Of a stretch of 64,000 nt of DNA, positions 62,419 through 64,000 are shown piece by piece. The notes beneath the pieces are model-generated. The model was not told the DNA's origin. It ran no database searches and saw only the letters and a list, made by a program, of their open reading frames with translations. Numbering within the stretch: position 1 is the first letter of the stretch; each line of letters opens with the position of its first letter. Source of the stretch: Ustilago trichophora (Eukaryota > Basidiomycota > Ustilaginomycetes > Ustilaginales > Ustilaginaceae). The position numbers and the translations under genes are program-made. The stretch lies in contig OOIN01000002.1 of NCBI GenBank assembly GCA_900323505.1, positions 62,001 through 126,000 on the forward strand. The letters run 5' to 3'.

Positions 62419-63306
62419 TTAGAGCAAAACCAGTAGGCCGGACGAGATGCACACAGCCATCACGCTCATCCCGAGCACCATTTTTCCATCAACCCACAAT
62501 GTCTTTCCAGCCTGACTCTGTTGAGGAGTGCTTACCGATCCTCCACCCGACCCACTTGCCGATCCATCTCTACCCGCCCCAATCGTACCGTTTTTGGTGA
62601 CCTTGATCGTCAGCACATCCACGACACCATCAATTCCAATTCCATGATTAATCTGACTCGCCGTAAGCCCACTCAGCAACTGCGTATTGCTCTCCTTAGT
62701 CACCATATACTCGAATCCACCAGGACTCTTCAACGTCCCCTGTGTAGCATTACCCACCAACTCGTTTCTGCCATTATCATATCCATTTGCAGCAATCATG
62801 TGACCCAGTGTCGCATTCAACTCTACACTAGCAGCGATAAAGATGGCTCCCGAATTGGCCGCCGTGCCATTCTGAAGCCAGTATCTGAAATGATTACCAC
62901 CTTTAAGCGATTCAATGCAGGTTCCACCATCTCCCTGTTTATAGTTGTATCGCATGATGTTGGTCTGTGGTACAGAACCCGAACCATCGCCAAGATTCGC
63001 GGTTTGATATCCACCTTGGGAGATGTTGAGACAGCTACCAGGAGAGAAGTAGATGGAGCGGGAAAACTCTTCGAATCCGGATTGGCTGAGCACGGAGGGG
63101 GAGGAGAGGGACGAGATGATGACGTTGAGGGGTTCGCCGAGACCAGAGGCGGTATTGCCAGTTAGCATGGAACCGCCGTTGGTGGAGGGGCTGTAGAAGC
63201 CTTGGGAGGTGGAAGATTGGCGGCGGTCGAAAGATGAAGGTAGTGCATTGGTGAAAGCCGAGGCAAGAGCCAAGATTGGGATCAGGGTGGTGGAGATCAA
63301 CTTCAT
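62419..63306 (-). CDS. Secreted GPI-anchored protein of unknown function
   Basis: 295 residues from the ATG at 63304-63306. Signal peptide MKLISTTLIPILALASAFTNALP, a mature domain with five N-glycosylation sequons (NIS, NGT, NAT, NAT, NGT) and three cysteines, a Gly/Ser-rich linker (GSASGSGGGSVSTP) and a C-terminal hydrophobic tail (VLGMSVMAVCISSGLLVLL), together a GPI-anchor layout. The core (GLGEPLNVIISSLSSPSVL, GSCLNISQGGYQTANLGDG, GTCIESLKGGNHFRYWLQNG, HMIAANGYDNGRNELVGNA) is like a family of fungal secreted proteins I recall as uncharacterised. Adhesion or wall function possible; not shown. Convergent with the P450. Confidence 0.72.
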   Translation of the reverse strand: MKLISTTLIPILALASAFTNALPSSFDRRQSSTSQGFYSPSTNGGSMLTGNTASGLGEPLNVIISSLSSPSVLSQSGFEEFSRSIYFSPGSCLNISQGGYQTANLGDGSGSVPQTNIMRYNYKQGDGGTCIESLKGGNHFRYWLQNGTAANSGAIFIAASVELNATLGHMIAANGYDNGRNELVGNATQGTLKSPGGFEYMVTKESNTQLLSGLTASQINHGIGIDGVVDVLTIKVTKNGTIGAGRDGSASGSGGGSVSTPQQSQAGKTLWVDGKMVLGMSVMAVCISSGLLVLL

Positions 63307-64000
63307 CGTATGAGGTTGATGCAGGGGTTGCTGAAAAGTTGAGGACGACAGGGAAACGCTCCAGGCGTTCAACTGCTTATATGCTGCACTTGAAGAAAAG
63401 AGATATCTGGTGTATGCGTCCAGCGCTGGAGAAGGTGGCGAGATACGAGAAGGAGCCAAAAGATGTGCGAACCAAAAATTCAGTGTCGAGTGTAGAGGTC
63501 TATGGTGTGATGGTATCGAACAAGGAGGTGGCGAAAGAGACACAACATGTGTGCAAAGTATAAGCGTTGACCGATCCAACATGCCGAACAAAGGCATCGC
63601 CTTGCCACTCACATCCATTTTTGCAGCTGTCCAGTTTTGCTCACCACATCTCACAGATCCCCCATTTTTCAATCAGGACGCACATCGAATACACTCAACC
63701 AGCATGGAGCATTGCCAAGATCGTCGGACTTCGTGTAAAGCTCGCTTTCAAGACGAGGTTGAATTTCTCCTTCTCTCTTCTTCACGGATGCGCGCCTCTT
63801 GACGAAAGCTCTGCAGTAGAGGTTTATTTTTTACACCCCTTCTCGGCATCGCTCTCTCTCTCTCTCTCTCTCGCCCTACTACCAGCCCGATACTCCTATC
63901 CACCTCGGCTTCAGCAAAGAGAAAAATGCGGTTGAAGAGGTTGCCAGCATCTGGTTGCAAATTCGCAAAGGAGTAAGGTTGATGGGCTGGGGGACCGACG
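63307..64000. other. Right-end region, possible start of a further gene
   Basis: 694 bp. A (CT)n run at about 63855-63880 is followed by an ATG at 63926 with 47 coding bases (MRLKRLPASGCKFAK) and then a GTAAGG donor-like site at 63973. This looks like a promoter, leader and first exon cut off by the window end, but the coding part is too short to test. The left part is the promoter of the GPI-protein gene. Confidence 0.25.

Noticed and set aside
1..64000. Secondary-metabolite cluster around the methyltransferase or P450
   Set aside because: No PKS, NRPS, terpene synthase or cluster transporter is present; the acyltransferase, methyltransferase and P450 are scattered among housekeeping genes.
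1..64000. CRISPR array, rRNA operon or integrated virus
   Set aside because: No regularly spaced repeats, no rRNA-like stretches and no viral replication or capsid motifs were seen.

Overview
The window is nuclear DNA of a fungus, most likely a smut-type basidiomycete (Ustilaginomycotina, near Ustilago/Sporisorium/Pseudozyma). This is inferred from the gene families (a CYP53 benzoate hydroxylase, Zn2Cys6 regulators, a SUR7/PalI protein, Izh-type PAQR, RCF1, COX20, RRG7), from moderately GC-rich, mostly intronless genes with short GTAAGT-type introns, and from a palindrome TACTGTACAGTA that recurs between genes. No species name can be proved from the sequence alone.

Layout. 0.1-5.7 kb: Fe-S L-serine dehydratase, convergent with a large Zn2Cys6 transcription factor; then about 2.9 kb without a gene that may hold an LTR remnant. 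8.6-19 kb: hydroxyornithine-acyltransferase-like gene divergent from a quinone oxidoreductase, an Old Yellow Enzyme homologue, then three mitochondrial genes (RRG7-like, a TPR protein, two-exon COX20), a rhamnose-mutarotase-like gene and a SUR7/PalI membrane protein. 19-26 kb: gene-poor DNA, a small PY-motif membrane protein and an ALO1-like lactone oxidase. 27-33.5 kb: four genes on the minus strand, namely an O-methyltransferase, a three-exon type II 3-dehydroquinase, a cysteine-containing secreted protein and an EI24-family membrane protein.

33.9-37.5 kb: an intron-containing tRNA-Lys(CUU), followed 36 bp later by a 330-bp foldback element with a perfect 43-bp inverted repeat, then gene-free DNA. 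37.5-43.2 kb: AAAP amino-acid permease, RCF1 and a regulator-like protein that lacks a zinc cluster. 45.7-55.5 kb: ZIM17, amidase, mitochondrial AAA-like ATPase, TMA20, NDUFAF6-like protein and PHS1 dehydratase. 56.5-64 kb: Izh3/PAQR-type membrane protein, CYP53 P450, a GPI-anchored secreted protein and perhaps the first exon of one more gene.

Themes. Eight or so products look mitochondrial (respiratory-complex assembly, Hsp70 escort, targeting presequences). A looser theme is aromatic-acid metabolism: the type II dehydroquinase (quinate side), the CYP53 benzoate hydroxylase and an O-methyltransferase, although they are not one tight cluster. No biosynthetic gene cluster, CRISPR, rRNA or intact transposon was seen. 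The most structured unexplained element is the tRNA-linked foldback at 34079-34408. Splice sites were assigned by eye from GT/AG consensus, reading frame and family motifs.
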